In this document: positions 1-20,008 of the stretch, piece after piece
How positions within the stretch are numbered: the first letter of the stretch is position 1
Layout: each line of letters starts with the position of its first letter
Assembly (NCBI GenBank): GCA_030142905.1
Contig: JASJOG010000095.1
Span: 1,178,001-1,242,000 of the forward strand
Direction: 5' to 3'
Length of the DNA: 64,000 nt
Source of the DNA: Heliopora coerulea
Taxonomy: Eukaryota; Cnidaria; Anthozoa; Scleralcyonacea; Helioporidae
The notes under the pieces: generated by a model
Seen by the model: only the letters and a program-made list of their open reading frames with translations
What the model was told of the DNA's origin: nothing
The model's database searches: none
Program-made: the position numbers and the translations under genes

Positions 1-337
1 GCCTAAATATGTGTCAATATTCCAGTGTGCTTGCCCCCCTTTCCAAAAAAGTGTTACTGAAAGTTGATCATGTTATAAACCTCCCTTGATTATTTGCAGT
101 GAAGAGGTGTCATTTGGTGATTAAAATCATGTGCCATTTGTAAAAGGGTAATAGCAAAAGATAATCCAGATTGAAGTGTCAAAACAAAATTTTGATCTCA
201 GTAATCATAAAATGAATATATTTGACTTCTGCTTCACCAACATTACATTATTGTATCATTTAAAGGGAGGTTGGAATATACTGAATCTATACTGGTTTAT
301 TTCAATTATTATTTGGTTTTTGTTTTTTTTTTCCTAG
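1..337 (+). other. Intron of the AHCYL-like gene
   Basis: No exon is visible here. The first recognisable exon begins after the acceptor AG at 336-337 with a complete codon. It matches the middle of the AHCYL catalytic domain, so earlier exons lie left of the window. Confidence 0.7.
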
Positions 338-7405
<7,068 letters not shown>

Positions 7406-10199
7406 AATACAGGATGTACATGGAGCATAATAAACTGGATAACATTTTTGAAGCAAAGTTTGGACTCAATCGGTGTTTTCTCCATCCTGAATTTACAGAA
7501 TCATCTTAGATGGCACTTGCCAAACTATTTATTTTTACTTCATTCCTGCTTAGTTCAATTAGGAGACAGAAAAGGCAATACACCTCATTCACACACAATT
7601 AAAATTGACTGTGGATTAAATTATTTTACCTTGTGTATTGCTATTGCAATTTGTTGGACAAGTTGCTAATCTCGCATAAATAAGACATTCAAGAAATACA
7701 GATTTCTAGTGTTATTTGAAATCCACTGTTACATCTACTGTTGATTTATATGGAATTTATTACATTTAAGGTTTACTTGATGTTGGTATGATTTAAGAAA
7801 TAGAAGATAACTGTGTCACCATTGTGAAGTAGAGACAGAAAAAAGGCCAGCTGCATGTTGAGTGAAGTGCTGTTTTACAATCATATGCCAGTGATCATTC
7901 ATTCAGATAAAACCTGAAAGAAACTGTCCAGTTAGGCACAAAAAATAACCAAATAGCCAAAGGCATCAGGTTTTTGAATACAATTGCATCATCAGAAGAT
8001 TTACAGTCTAGTATGTTTTGATCAATTTAAACCTTTGTCAAAATACTAGACTAGTATTCCCAATTACTGTTGCCATGATTATTTGAAGCAGAGCAAAGAC
8101 ATTAATTTTGATCAATTGCATACAAAGTTTACCATGTGAAAATTTAGTCCTTAGATATTCACCTTTAGGAGAGTCAAAATGGTTTCTAGACTAGGATTTT
8201 TTCAGATTTAAATTGGATTCATTCCAGTGAATTTTGATTTTGGGGATGAACACACCACATGCCCTGTTGAGCTCATAAGCAGCTTCGTCAGTTTCCATTA
8301 TATAACGCATTTTGACAGTTTCACGCAGTGAGACCATTCTCTCAAGGTCAGTAGTGAGTCAAGTGGGCTCCACTGGATTCTAACTGACATTTTCATTGAA
8401 AAAATATTGTCAGTATTTCACTTAATCTCTTTTGCATAGGCCTAAAAATATTGGAAAAACATTTTATACTAAATAAGATTTCATATTATACTTGAATTAA
8501 ATGTAAATGAAATGAGTCATAAGTTGTAATATTTAAGTAAGAATTGGCTCAAAGATTTGCAACATGCAAACTTTCATTATGGTGCTTCAAGGGTGAGATA
8601 GTTCGGGATGCATGGGGTTTGCCAGGTGCTGTGGTGGTTATTACTGAATTAATAAAATTTATTGTACTTTGATTTATTAGTTTCACCTAGATTACTAATC
8701 TGTCATTCAATCAACACAGGTAACACCAGTGCTAAATAGACATTATATCCCTTACACAGTATGTGATACGTATTATCAATCAATCTGATAGATCATGGGT
8801 GTGAAACCTTTATGCAGTTGAAATGCCTTTTAAAAAGCAATTTTATTCCTTTGGATAAAATTCAGCACACCAAGATAATGGGATGCATCAATTTTGTTGA
8901 TATATGTTCAAATTGGTTGTAAACCAACTTCAGTGTATGTGCAGGTAATCATACAGTTTCACATTCAGTTTAATTCCTGCAAATGTTTTTTTCAGAAAGT
9001 CCAAAATTGTCTGATACTTCAGGGCAACAGGGCAAACAGTTTGGGCTGTTTGAAAACTGTAGAAGTCCAACTTAATTTCAAACTGAATGAAAAAGCAGGA
9101 TTGAAGTACATTAATAAAAGTCTGCTAGCCAAAGCAAATAAATTACACTCCAAAACCTCAGTGACTTTTGAGGCAATAATTCTCCAACTTTTCATACGTT
9201 AGAGGTTGTATTTAACTCTTTGACCTGTACCTTATTTTTAATTTAACTCCTCAAGGGGAGATGTTTCGGATAGAAAAAGTGTTAATTGGTACTTGATGGG
9301 TTACTGGATTTTTTCTGGGCCGTTGCATCATTTTATACACTTAGAAATTTGCATTTCTGCTCAGTTTTACCTTGAAATTGCAGTGCACTCACCCAATGAG
9401 AATTTAGGGGTTTTTTTTATTCATTTGAGAACAACTTCAAATGCAGTGAAACCAGATGAAAACACTCATCAAGTGCAAATTAATCTTAGGGAAATGTTTC
9501 AGCTCCAGACAGGAATTTGATCAGTGATCCTCTACCCATTTAACATCTTGTTTGATAAAACACCTAATGAACATCTGCCATAGAGAATTTTCATATCAAG
9601 GCTACCACTATATTAGTATGTACAGCCTCTACACCTTTGTTCTCTCCCTTGGTCAAATACCTCAATGGTTACAGCTTAGAGCTGCTTCATGTGCTCAACA
9701 TCATTTGAACTCTCATCCATAACATTTATAAATTAATATTTGGCATTTACACTTGATCATGTGAGATGGGAGATGGACAAAGGAATTTTTTTTGAGTGAA
9801 TAAATCTTACATTCTTAAGATGCAACTGCCATTACTTTTATTATGAATTCAGTACTTGTGGCTGAACTCTGCAATGACAGTATCTCAGTTTTGCAGAGCA
9901 CTGCACTGGATTTGGAGGGTTGCATGTTCCACTACAAGCCAGGGGTCCCAGTGCTCAGTTTCTCACAACTGGTGTTGGTTGGGTCTTAACAACAAAGCAA
10001 CCTTCCAGATGAGAGCAGTTGGTTTTCAAACTAGCATAAGCATGACAAATGGCAGAGAAACTACAGGAAAAAAAAACCAACTATCAACTCACCAACTTTA
10101 AATAAATGTATTTCATAACATCTATGATTGTTAATGCATGTTTAGAACTAAGATGACTGCACACACAAATTGTGTACAACTAACAGTTTCTAAGAAATG
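7406..10199. other. 3' UTR and intergenic region between AHCYL and NRF1
   Basis: This holds the AHCYL 3' UTR and AT-rich sequence. Short ORFs near 8894-9202 and 9293-9520 have no splice context or recognisable motif and look accidental. No RNA gene or clear repeat was seen. Confidence 0.6.
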
Positions 10200-11663
10200 T
10201 TAATTATTATATGTAACAACTTCAACGGCTTGACTTGCTCCTGGAACTGAACTGTCCACATTATTGGAGTCTACCAACTGTGTCTGCATGTTCTGTGGTG
10301 AGTTAACTGTGTGCAGAGTAGTATGGGGTGCCATGGCAACCTGAGGAATACTGCTTGCGATGTATTGCCCCTGAGAATTAATCTGGTTATTCTGAATTTG
10401 CATCATGGCAGCTGCAGCATGAACAGGTATGGTGACCATCGTGGAAGTATTTAATGGTGATTCACCAACATTAGCTAATGCAGCAGCAGCATGTTCTGGC
10501 AAGACTAACTGCCCACCATCTGCCAGTGTTGCTTCAGCTAATGTTGCTACAGCTGCTTGGGCTGCTGCCTCACTGTGAGACATCTCTGTAATGCTAATGG
10601 TGACTGGAGTACCTTGTGTTGTTGCTGAAACCTCAGACAATGTAGCCACAGCCTGTGTTGCTTCAGCCTGTGTTGATCCTTCTGTATACGAACTTACTAT
10701 TGCTCCAGTTGCATCAACTTGCACCAAAGACAGAGTACCATCAGCATTAGTTAAAGTATGCACCATAGGATGGGTAGACTGTACTTGTTGAAAAGTCTGC
10801 TCATTATCTTGAAAGTCAGGTAGCAAGTCAGTTCTACCATGAAACTCATAACAGTTTTTCACAATCATTCTGAGAGCATTTGTCCATGACAACTTGGCTT
10901 TTTGTTCTTCTGTCCTCGTATCACTGCGGACATTTTGCCATGGAATGTCATCAGGCCACCAGGCTGGTTTAGTGGTATCTCTACCCCAACCAGGCTTCCC
11001 TCGACCAGTTGAATATTTCAGCATCAGTGGGATGAAGGCACGTAGTTGAGCTTGAGTCATTTTATCAACAGGTGTTGGTATGCCATCAATGACTAGTGGT
11101 GGTAGTTCAAACAATCCATTGTTATCTTGACTTGGTGTGGGTGTCTGCTGAGCCAATGCTGTTTCCAAACTTTGCAAAATATGGGGCTTCAAACTTTTTA
11201 TACAATTTTCAAGGGGTGCTGCACCAAAAACTTTAAACAATGGGTTAGGTCTACCTGGGCATGCACAAAGCACCACAGCCTGCTGACCAACACGGGTTGC
11301 ATACTCATCTACAGTTCCTTTTAGCTTTCTCAATAATCTAGTTTGCTGCCTTTTGCGGATAGAAGGATTTGTTTCAAAGGAGTGGGGTCTTTTGCGCTTA
11401 CGACCAGTTGCAACAGCAGCTGCAGCAGCCACTCCTATAGGCCCAGCAGCAGCAAGCTGACTGGTAACAACATCAGTGACAGAGGAATTCAGCAAGTCTG
11501 TGTCATCAAAAGTAGCAGATTCTGGTGATGATGGTTCAGACATGTGGGAATCATGACTGATGCTTTGGTAATGATCACCTCCATCATGCATGCTCACCAT
11601 GTGCTGAGGAGAATGGGAATTACCATCATGATGCATATTGACCACATGACCAACGTGAGACAT
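10200..11663 (-). CDS. NRF1: Nuclear respiratory factor 1 (NRF1/EWG/P3A2 family)
   Basis: A single uninterrupted frame of 487 residues encodes the transcription factor NRF1. In animals it binds GC-rich palindromes as a dimer and activates mitochondrial, ribosomal and other housekeeping genes. Visible in order: a His/Ser-rich N-terminus; acidic SPESATFDDTDLLNS near 47-61; AAAAAVATGRKRKRP near 80-93 (nuclear localisation); NPSIRKRQQTRLLRKLKG followed by the family DNA-binding/dimerisation block including RVGQQAVVLC, KVFGAAPLENC, KMTQAQLRAFIP, KYSTGRGKPGWG and NALRMIVKNCYEFHGR. Then comes a Gln/Thr/Ala-rich activation region ending QAVEVVTYNN. The length fits the vertebrate protein, about 500 residues. 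Vertebrate NRF1 coding sequence is split by many introns; here it is continuous. A 5' UTR intron appears to start just upstream of the ATG (acceptor near 11668). The neighbour SMKR1 is divergent. Confidence 0.95.
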   Translation of the reverse strand: MSHVGHVVNMHHDGNSHSPQHMVSMHDGGDHYQSISHDSHMSEPSSPESATFDDTDLLNSSVTDVVTSQLAAAGPIGVAAAAAVATGRKRKRPHSFETNPSIRKRQQTRLLRKLKGTVDEYATRVGQQAVVLCACPGRPNPLFKVFGAAPLENCIKSLKPHILQSLETALAQQTPTPSQDNNGLFELPPLVIDGIPTPVDKMTQAQLRAFIPLMLKYSTGRGKPGWGRDTTKPAWWPDDIPWQNVRSDTRTEEQKAKLSWTNALRMIVKNCYEFHGRTDLLPDFQDNEQTFQQVQSTHPMVHTLTNADGTLSLVQVDATGAIVSSYTEGSTQAEATQAVATLSEVSATTQGTPVTISITEMSHSEAAAQAAVATLAEATLADGGQLVLPEHAAAALANVGESPLNTSTMVTIPVHAAAAMMQIQNNQINSQGQYIASSIPQVAMAPHTTLHTVNSPQNMQTQLVDSNNVDSSVPGASQAVEVVTYNN

Positions 11664-12840
11664 CTCTCTATATAAGACAATAATCTATCACTTTCTTGAA
11701 TTAAGTCAATTAAGAAGGCATCTCTGGTATACTAGATGGAAAAACCAGCAAAAAGAAATGACATCATGTTTAATTTTGGCAATGGTAACACATTGTGCAC
11801 TTGTGAAACACTGAATGTGTTGCCAAAACATCTCTGCCATTCCTTTTACTGACTTCTACACTCTCTTGACATCAAGCAAATGGAGTTGGATCACTGTCCC
11901 ATCTTATCAGTAATCATTACTAGCCATATTGTATAAAATTGTGTAACACTACTTCACTGTTACAGTCACATCAAGTAAAATAATGAGGCAGTAGCCAGAG
12001 TAGAATAATAGAAGACTCATTCCACTGGAAAGAGTTAAACTAAACTACATAAAACTTTGACCTGGTTCGTAATTCCAGTTGGTTAAAGTATTTTATGTGC
12101 CAACTGTCATTAAGAGGCAGTAAATAAGTACTATACCGTCTGACGAAATCTACTTCAAGTTTACACAAGAAACGTGATGGACGATTTCAAATTCAATAAA
12201 AGGAAGAAATAAAGTTTGAGAATGTAATTCATAGCTTTTAACAGTTTTTCATATTTTTCAAAACTTTAGTTGCAAATGTGGTACAATCTTTTAACGTACA
12301 ATTGATTTTAACACTTGTGCACTTTTTACTCGAAAATAATCTCCATAGCAGTCTTTCGTTCAGTTTTATATGAACATGAAGTATTAAAAGACAATATGTA
12401 TAGAACGGATAAAGGTACATTTGATAACATGCAAACGGGCAACCATATTAGGCGTTAGATCACATGAATTTTACCCTCTTCTTGAATCTAATAACATAAA
12501 TTTCTAAAAAAGTAAATATGGATCTTATAACAATGAGCGACAAAATTTACATGTCTGATATTAATAAAAGTGCGCCAAGATATCAAACGTCTAAATTCCG
12601 TTCTTTTATAGATTGAGTGAGAGAGGAAAAGCTGGAAGTATTAAAACTGGTCGAGTTTAACTCACCATTCATCGCGAGAACTCGATTTGGGAGTGAGGAA
12701 ACCGGCTTAACGAACTCACAGGACATTGTTCTTTGTTCAAGCCACCTGTCTTTGTAATTTTACGATCACTTATTATTAATTCACTGGCGAAATATTGTAC
12801 GAAGATAGAATGACAAGAATCTGATGTGAAGTTACTTACA

Positions 12841-12975
12841 GAAAGTTGCTTGTGAAACTTCTGAATCTGCGCAGAAACGGCTGCTCTCTTGAGTTGCGCT
12901 GTGGCAAACGAGCGATGGCGGCTGCTCCGTAAAATCCGAAAAAGAACCTCATGCACGCACACGTTTCATGTTCCA
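12841..12975 (-). other. NRF1: Probable NRF1 5' UTR exon
   Basis: On the minus strand the exon is followed by a strong donor GTAAGTAA (12839 downward). The matching acceptor lies a few bases before the NRF1 ATG, near 11668. The right-hand limit (transcription start) is a guess. No long ORF in it looks conserved, so I read it as non-coding leader. Confidence 0.5.
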
Positions 12976-13630
12976 ATTGTTGGGGAGCACCAGAGCCCTG
13001 AAATAACATTACAGACAGTTTATTGGTTAACCAAAACTAATATAATATTCATGTTTTAAAACAATTCCAATTAAGATTTGATATTGATCTAAATACCAAG
13101 AAGAGAAATATGTCTTATGTTGCTCAATTCAAAATGAATTTGGTACTTAAAATATTGACTCTATTACACCAATGACACACATGACAAGTTCAGACCATTT
13201 AAGCCTTGAAGTTTTCATTTAGAACAAATAGAATAAGTTTAACTGGGGGGTTTTCAACGCTTTTGGGAGGTTATTCAAAATTTGAACAATGTTTTATTAA
13301 CTGCACTAATTTTTATTTATGTTATTGGTTTCAGAATATGAGAAGTGTTATGCATGGGTGTCCTGTGTTACCAGTCGCCTCCCCCGAAGGGAAACATTGT
13401 AGGAAGTTTTTCGGTGTGCATTCACTGTTTGTACGATCAACTTGGTGGACGAAACACAACTAGAAAGTACATTACTGATGAGTTTTTTACAATTGTGTTG
13501 CCTTGGTATCGGCTTTGGGTGATCGTTTAATCCGTGGATTACACAGTATTACTTCCAAACCTTGTTCAAGATAATATATGTGAACAGTTCCTTCTACTGA
13601 CGATTCATAGAAGCTGAGTGAAGACAAGTC
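12976..13630. promoter_or_regulatory. Divergent promoter interval between NRF1 and SMKR1
   Basis: The NRF1 leader (minus) and the SMKR1 start codon (plus) are separated by about 650 bp with no repeat or gene between them, so both probably start in this interval. No TATA box stands out at a fixed distance. The call rests on gene arrangement only. Confidence 0.4.
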
Positions 13631-16268
13631 ATGGTGAGTTGTTAAGTTCATCTTTAATAATGTTTGAACGGTTGGTTGATCGTCTTATTGCTTATAGAGT
13701 TAGAAGAAAAGGAACAGTACAAAGTATTTTCAACGCATGTATGTTTTACATTGAAACACTGTCACATTTGACAACTTACACTTAACTTTCAACTTGAAAC
13801 CTGCGTGCTGCAAACCAATGTTTTGGCGCGTGGAAAATTTGTTATGAAATCCTTGACTATATTCAAATGTGTATGAGCATATTAAAAGATTTGACGTATA
13901 GATTAGGTAATTAAGTTAAATGAGATAACCTGTTTAATTTTTTTTCCTTTCAAAGAGAAAATGAGATAGTAACTAGTACCTAAAGCACAGTGAGTTGAAT
14001 CCTACGTTGGAACTTTTTTCGATATTAAAAACTGCCTAAGCAGCACTCTGTTTTTAAGCCATGTTAGATGAAACTTGGGAGGGGGGAAAAACCGAGGTGT
14101 TCAGGCGGTATTTATCTCTGAGAATCGCGGAAAAAGTACTCTTTACCCGACAATTGAATGGACATGCCAGTTGTTTGCCTTAGGTCTGTTCATGAGTCTG
14201 ACCTTTCACCCACTGCCTGGTTAGAATTAACCACCATTATAAAGCAGATTGCCTCATCTGAACTAAGTTGACTTCATTCCATCGAAGATTTTTCGACAGA
14301 CAACTGCTTTGTTGGTATCCATGCAAATGAATTGGAAGTGCATAAACTCCATGCATTTAACTCACTTGCATCTTTAGGACATCAGTGTGTGGAATGGCAA
14401 GCAGGAATTATGACCTTGAGATAGCATTACATAAGCCAAATGATTGTATGCAATAATTCTATTATTTAAATGTACCATAACAGTATCTTTATTGACAGTT
14501 TAGTATGTTAATATGTATTAACAATATCTTTTTTAAAAAGTGCAGTACTGAGTGACATTACAAATTTATTAGTCCAACAATTTTTTCCCCACTTCCACAA
14601 ATTGTGGAAGAGCTACTGGCTATGTTTAATGTTAAAATCACCTCAGCTGCCTTGATCCATGACACAAATATTCAAGGTACCTAAAATAAGAACTATAGGA
14701 AACTCAAAGTGATCAGTTTTAAAAAATGGTTTCTCCTTATTTACACATGCACTTAAGGCAGAGTTTCCTTTAGGGCAGAGACTTAACTGCAGAGTGCACC
14801 TCTGCAGTTTAGTCTAGAGCATCCTTCCACTGCAAATTTTGAGACATTTTTATTTCTTGATGTTTATTTTTAGCATACTGCTTGGAAAAATGCATACTTA
14901 AAACAAACCAATGTCCTGCTTTTTTGAAGTCCCATGACCAAATCTCAGGGTCCTTTTCCCAGTTTGGTAATGTTCATGAAAAGATTAATGTTTCTCCAGG
15001 CAACTTCAGAGTGGTGGCCCACTATGCCTGCCCTTAAGAATGCTGACATTATTCATGGTTAACTTTTGGTGTGCCACTTGGCCATCCCTGGTTCTTGTCA
15101 ATGATCACTGATTGTCTCCTACAGTTCTTTGGCACATTTGTGGTCACTCAAATGCATTTATCTACCCTAGGTGAAGTGCTGTTTTTTTTTAATCCTGGCA
15201 GAATGATTAAGTAGTCTTCAATAGCAGAAGATACTCTGATCGCTGAGACTAAATGTGGTACTGAGATTGTCCAAGGTCTAGGAAAGCAATGCACTTGAAG
15301 CAATAAGACATTTCCTCAATGAGGTCACTGTTGATATGTGAATTGATTTATCTATATTTAAAATCCACAACCAGCCAACAGTTTCAAAAAGTAAAAGACA
15401 AGACATATTCCGAAAAACAGTGTTGACACCTCAGTTGCACATATAGATGCAATTTAATGTGCAAATTGGATGCATAGACAGATTTCTGTAGATTTTGAAA
15501 AGGGTTTTTAATAGATTGAATAATTTAAAACTTCTTCTGAAAAATTTAGAGGTGTAAGAGTTAAGTATAACTCTGACTATATTCTAGCAAACTCGCCATT
15601 TTTGAGCTAGTACCTGTACCTAACTGCACTGTTGCATCTAGTTAGATCAAGATGCCATAAAAGTCATCAGCAATACAGAATGTCTGTGTTAGAATCATGC
15701 TATGTATGCTTGCATTTGTTTTGTTTTGTGATGTTATGGTTGTGTATTACCTAATGTTGGGACTTATTGTGTTCTATATGGTGGCAATAGCACGGACACC
15801 ATTTTAATGTGTTCATAGTTCTTTTAGAGGTCGCACACAAGCATGTCTCAGACATCACTGGATAAAATACTCAGAAATTGTGTCAACAACCATGTCAATT
15901 ACACTGCTTAACTACATTCATTCATTTGTTTGTTCATTCATTCCATTTGCATTGATTAAATATAGGCTGATTCGAAACAAAGTCTACACTCAGCAAAATC
16001 CATGAAAAAAGCGAAACCCCGATTGTCCAGCAAAAGTCCATCCAGTAAAAAGGGAACAAAACCTGTTAAAGGAAAGTCAAAGAAATCAATGTCCAGGTCA
16101 TCGTCGCCACAAAAGAAACCTATTGACGTTTTGAGCAAACCCGTTATGGAAAATGCTTATTACATCTCGCACAATGCCCCACAGTTTCTCATGTATCGTG
16201 GCTTTTCATGGCAACCCAGTAGCAAAGGTAAACAGAAAACTAAAAAGAAGAAAGGAAAGAGGAAATGA
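13631..16268 (+). CDS. SMKR1: Small lysine-rich protein 1 homologue
   Basis: Exon 1 contributes only the ATG (13631-13633), directly followed by donor GTGAGT. Exon 2 runs 15966-16268 after acceptor ATAG. The product has 101 residues. It is very rich in Lys and Ser in its N-terminal half and ends in a Lys-rich tail (KQKTKKKKGKRK). Between them is the family core PIDVLSKPVMENAYYISHNA followed by MYRGFSW, which matches the conserved segment of vertebrate SMKR1 (DILS...YYIAHN...RGFHW). Vertebrate SMKR1 is shorter, about 66 residues. Its function is unknown. An alternative start is the in-frame ATG at 16002 within exon 2 (88 residues). I prefer the spliced start because the phase is perfect and the donor is strong. 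The 2.3-kb intron contains no recognisable gene. Its neighbour is NRF1, as in human. Confidence 0.82.
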
Positions 16269-19200
16269 GAAAGATAAAACAATTTGAACAGGATCAAACT
16301 GATTACCTTACTTGCTAACAAGCTTTGTAAGAAATTTATTTGTAATGTCCAAATGTATCCATAAAGTTGGAACTTTTTCTTATCACGGGTGAGCTGGTCT
16401 TTTTCCTACTTTGGATCAGTCAATGCCAATATTATAATGAACAATTATTGGACGAGGTTAATCAAATATCGTAATGTATCAGTGGCAAGGCATACAATTG
16501 AACTGCGAGACATTGATAAACAACGATGCTTTGTAATAACCGAAAACAATAATTGTTCTTTTTTCATTTCAAATTGTTTTATTTCTAGCTTACCTGTAAG
16601 TCCTTTTCTCGCAACTTGGCCAAACCATTGGGTCGAACTAGATAAGCGAGGAGAAAAGGAGTGTAAGAACATAAATATCTGAAGCAAAGTTGCTCAGTCA
16701 ATACACATGAAACGAAGTGAGGTCCGAATAAGAGAGACATCTTGAAGAACTGAAGGTATAGGTCATAAAGAAGACTAAATTTTGAAATGGCAAATTTTAG
16801 ACTTTTTTGCATGCATGACCGAACCATTAGTTGCAGTAGCAGCCTGACAACCAGTCAACAAAGGTGAAAGAAATAAATAGAACAAACGTAATAATTAACA
16901 GCCTGGTACAGTCTACCTCTGGATCCTATTGGCTCTTGACGAAAAAGCGAAGCGAGTGGAAGAAAAGCTCTTGTCATATTTTCTTCCACACGTGATTACC
17001 TACAAAATCTAAACCTCTCTTGGGACTTGATAACTTGAATTGCAAGGCAAATGAGATTACACTTCATCAGGTGCTACTGCGAGATTTAGATGCTACTCCC
17101 GCTTCTGTTGTCCTACTGTCCAATGGATCCAGTTACAAGGGAGGCACAAATTCAGTAGCCAACAGTCGTCGATTATTTTTCAACGCAACGGCTCATCTCT
17201 AGTATTGATCACTTGCGGTTTTAACTCAGATCATTTGTATAAGAACAGCGCGCCGAGTCCTCCTGTGTATGGAAAAGACCACCGAGGAGATTTTAGAAAA
17301 CGAACCTGTAGTATTCGCCTTTTGTCTTGTTCATAACTACGCCACGTTCATAGAGAATCAAGTAAATAGACGGAAATTTATCGGCACTAAAAGTTCACCA
17401 TTTTTATAGCGATTACAACTGTAGAGAGAAGTGCTTGCCCTCCCACGAGAAACTGCGTTCAAATCCTCTCAAACCGTGCGTCGTTAGGCGGCCGTAATTT
17501 CTCGTATATTTAATCGTTTCGACTTAAACTTGACACAGTTGTTTGTTTCAAGGGGTTCAGTATCCAGGTATCGCATAACATACAAATGTATTTGTAGACA
17601 AGCTCAGAGAGTTATAGATAGAAACAGAAGCAAAACATTTACCTTCATTGCATTGACTGTAAACTTATTGTTACTGCTGAGGGAAGTAAACTTACCTCAT
17701 TTAGGAATGGCTGCTTATTTAACTCAATAATCCAACTAAGTTGCCTGCATTGACTGCTCAACAGCAGTAACTAAAGTATCCCCTGAGAGGGCTTGCAGTT
17801 ATTTCCCAGTTTTCCAGGAAAGCAAAAAACTCGCAAAAGGCGTTGGTCAGTTCCTCTTGCAGTCACTTTATTCGCCATTCTGTATAATTATACTCTTTCT
17901 AGTTGTCTTCTCAGGTTTTGGCCCGAACGGACAGAGGTAAATTGCAATTCCGAAACAACAGTCAAAACTGAACAATGTGTGCGGGAAGTAGAGTGAGCTT
18001 ATGAGGATTAAGTGTCAAGTAAAGACGATAAGATTCTGTGTAGCAAAAGGTCTGAGAAATCGCAACATGAACAGTTTTATCGTTGCAAATCATTCTTATT
18101 TATAACATTCATTTCGGAAGTTTATTGTCAGACATTACACAACAACTGACATTTTTTGGTATTTGAATACCTTGAGTCGACCATTTAACTATAAAGATAT
18201 CAATATTTACGATATAGCAAAGTTAACTATAAAAGCTTGTTAAAATCACTAAGAATAAAAGTACATTCTGGGTACTGCTGAAGACTTCATTTAAAATTGA
18301 CTGACGCTAAAATGGCGCTCAGATGTTACTCACGGTTTCTGAGTGTTAACTTCAAGTATAAATTAAAATGTTTGATACGATCTAGGCGTACGTTCAAATG
18401 GCAAACTACAAATTTTACGCATATAATTACTTGACTTAAATATTTGTATAACTAAAACTCAAGAAAAAACAAAGACGAATTAACCCAAACTTGGTTAGAA
18501 GCAGAGAAATGAAATAAAGCGTAGATGCATGAGTTGAAATTGTATATAAATGTCATTAACTAGTCTGCGTATTGACCGTCACGAAGGCTTGCTTGGTGCT
18601 CTACTGTATAACGTCATACTTACTGCTGAACCAAATATGAATAACCAATTTGAGACACATTTTTAATTCATGAATAGCCTTCAAAACTGGCAACATTAGT
18701 CAAAATAGCTATAAACTGTTTATATGTAATACTTACGTTATTCGTTTAAGTTGAGTACTTTGAACACAGCCAACTGTTGTACAGCTGAATTCATGATTTT
18801 TACCCATCGCATCGTGGGCTTGGTTCAATCTGGAAGGTTTAGTCGTAGGGTAATACTGCGAAAGATCAGCGGGCCTCCATGTTATTTGGATTATCACCTA
18901 GCTGTTAAAAATTGATTGCCTTGAGTCACCTGCGGCACCAAAAGTTAGTTTGCAGCGCTGAATAAATTTTCGCCTGTCGCACCTGCAAATATCGTGAAAT
19001 TAATCAACATTGTCAGGAGTGAAAAGGCTTTTGAAAGATTTTTAAATCTGATCCACCAGCCACTGGGCGAAAAACTAAAGGCAAGAGGCATTAGAACGTT
19101 GCCTCAATACAAACAACAACTTCAAAGGTAACTGTCTTTTAACTAATCAATTGTGTTTTCCTTCAAAGTACGTTCGGCTTATTTATCTCGACAAACTGAC

Positions 19201-20008
19201 AAAGTAGAATTTGCGGTTGAAATTAATATATAAAAGAAGAGGAATCTTGGATGGATTAAGGTTGGCAAATTCACGAACAATTTGTTTTTCGTTGGGTGGA
19301 GCAGGATTGGCCATTGTAACGTAAGGTTAGTATTGAAATTTTTACTTATTTTTTGATTTTTAGCACGATTGCAAATATAAAAACGTAGTAGCTATGTTCA
19401 TTAAATAATTCTTGAAAGCATGTTTTATTTACGTGCAGCGGCGACCAAACCCGAGATCAGTGTAAGTTTTATAGTCGATGTTCACAGTCCCAACTTCTCC
19501 CAACATTCTGTCGAAAGCATCCAAGAAATGCTCACTTATTGCAAATTCGTGCTTTCGACTGACACGAAGTTTTTGAAATTTTGAAATCAGGAAAACGAAT
19601 TTGGACGTGATTCCTAAATTTATATTTATAAGTTTTTACTTTAGGCGTTTAAACGACCTCATGGAAGTAAAAGCGCCTTTTAGACGTTGACGTTTTTGCC
19701 TAGTATTGTGGTAATGTAGGGTGATATGAGTTGTCCATCCATGGTTCCTCGGTGAGCTGTATCGTAGTCAAGGTATGACACCCACATGCAGATTCTCATT
19801 TGTTTAGAAAGGTGTAAATGGACGGTAACGCCATGTGCTCTTGAAACTATTTTCATTTCGCGCAACTGCACTGACCCACTCGAATAAGCAAATTTACCGG
19901 CGTGCACTCATCAAATCATAGAAATTTCATTTCATTTAGAGTTTAGGATTCTTCTAACCAAATATCCAAATATTATTGGAGGTTAAATAGGGAAAGTAGT
20001 GAACGGAC
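16269..20008. other. Intergenic region, SMKR1 to FAM234-like gene
   Basis: Short ORFs on both strands (for example 16389-16682, 17793-17996) show no recognisable motif. The stretch just left of 20009 is the presumed 5' leader of the FAM234-like gene. An untranslated exon ending near 19128 (donor GTAACT) or 19463 (donor GTAAGT) is possible but unproven. Confidence 0.5.

Noticed and set aside
8894..9520. Two adjacent plus-strand ORFs (102 and 75 codons)
   Set aside because: No motif, no splice context and composition like the surrounding non-coding DNA.
12669..12962. 97-codon minus-strand ORF upstream of NRF1
   Set aside because: It runs across a strong splice donor at 12839 and fits better as an untranslated leader exon.
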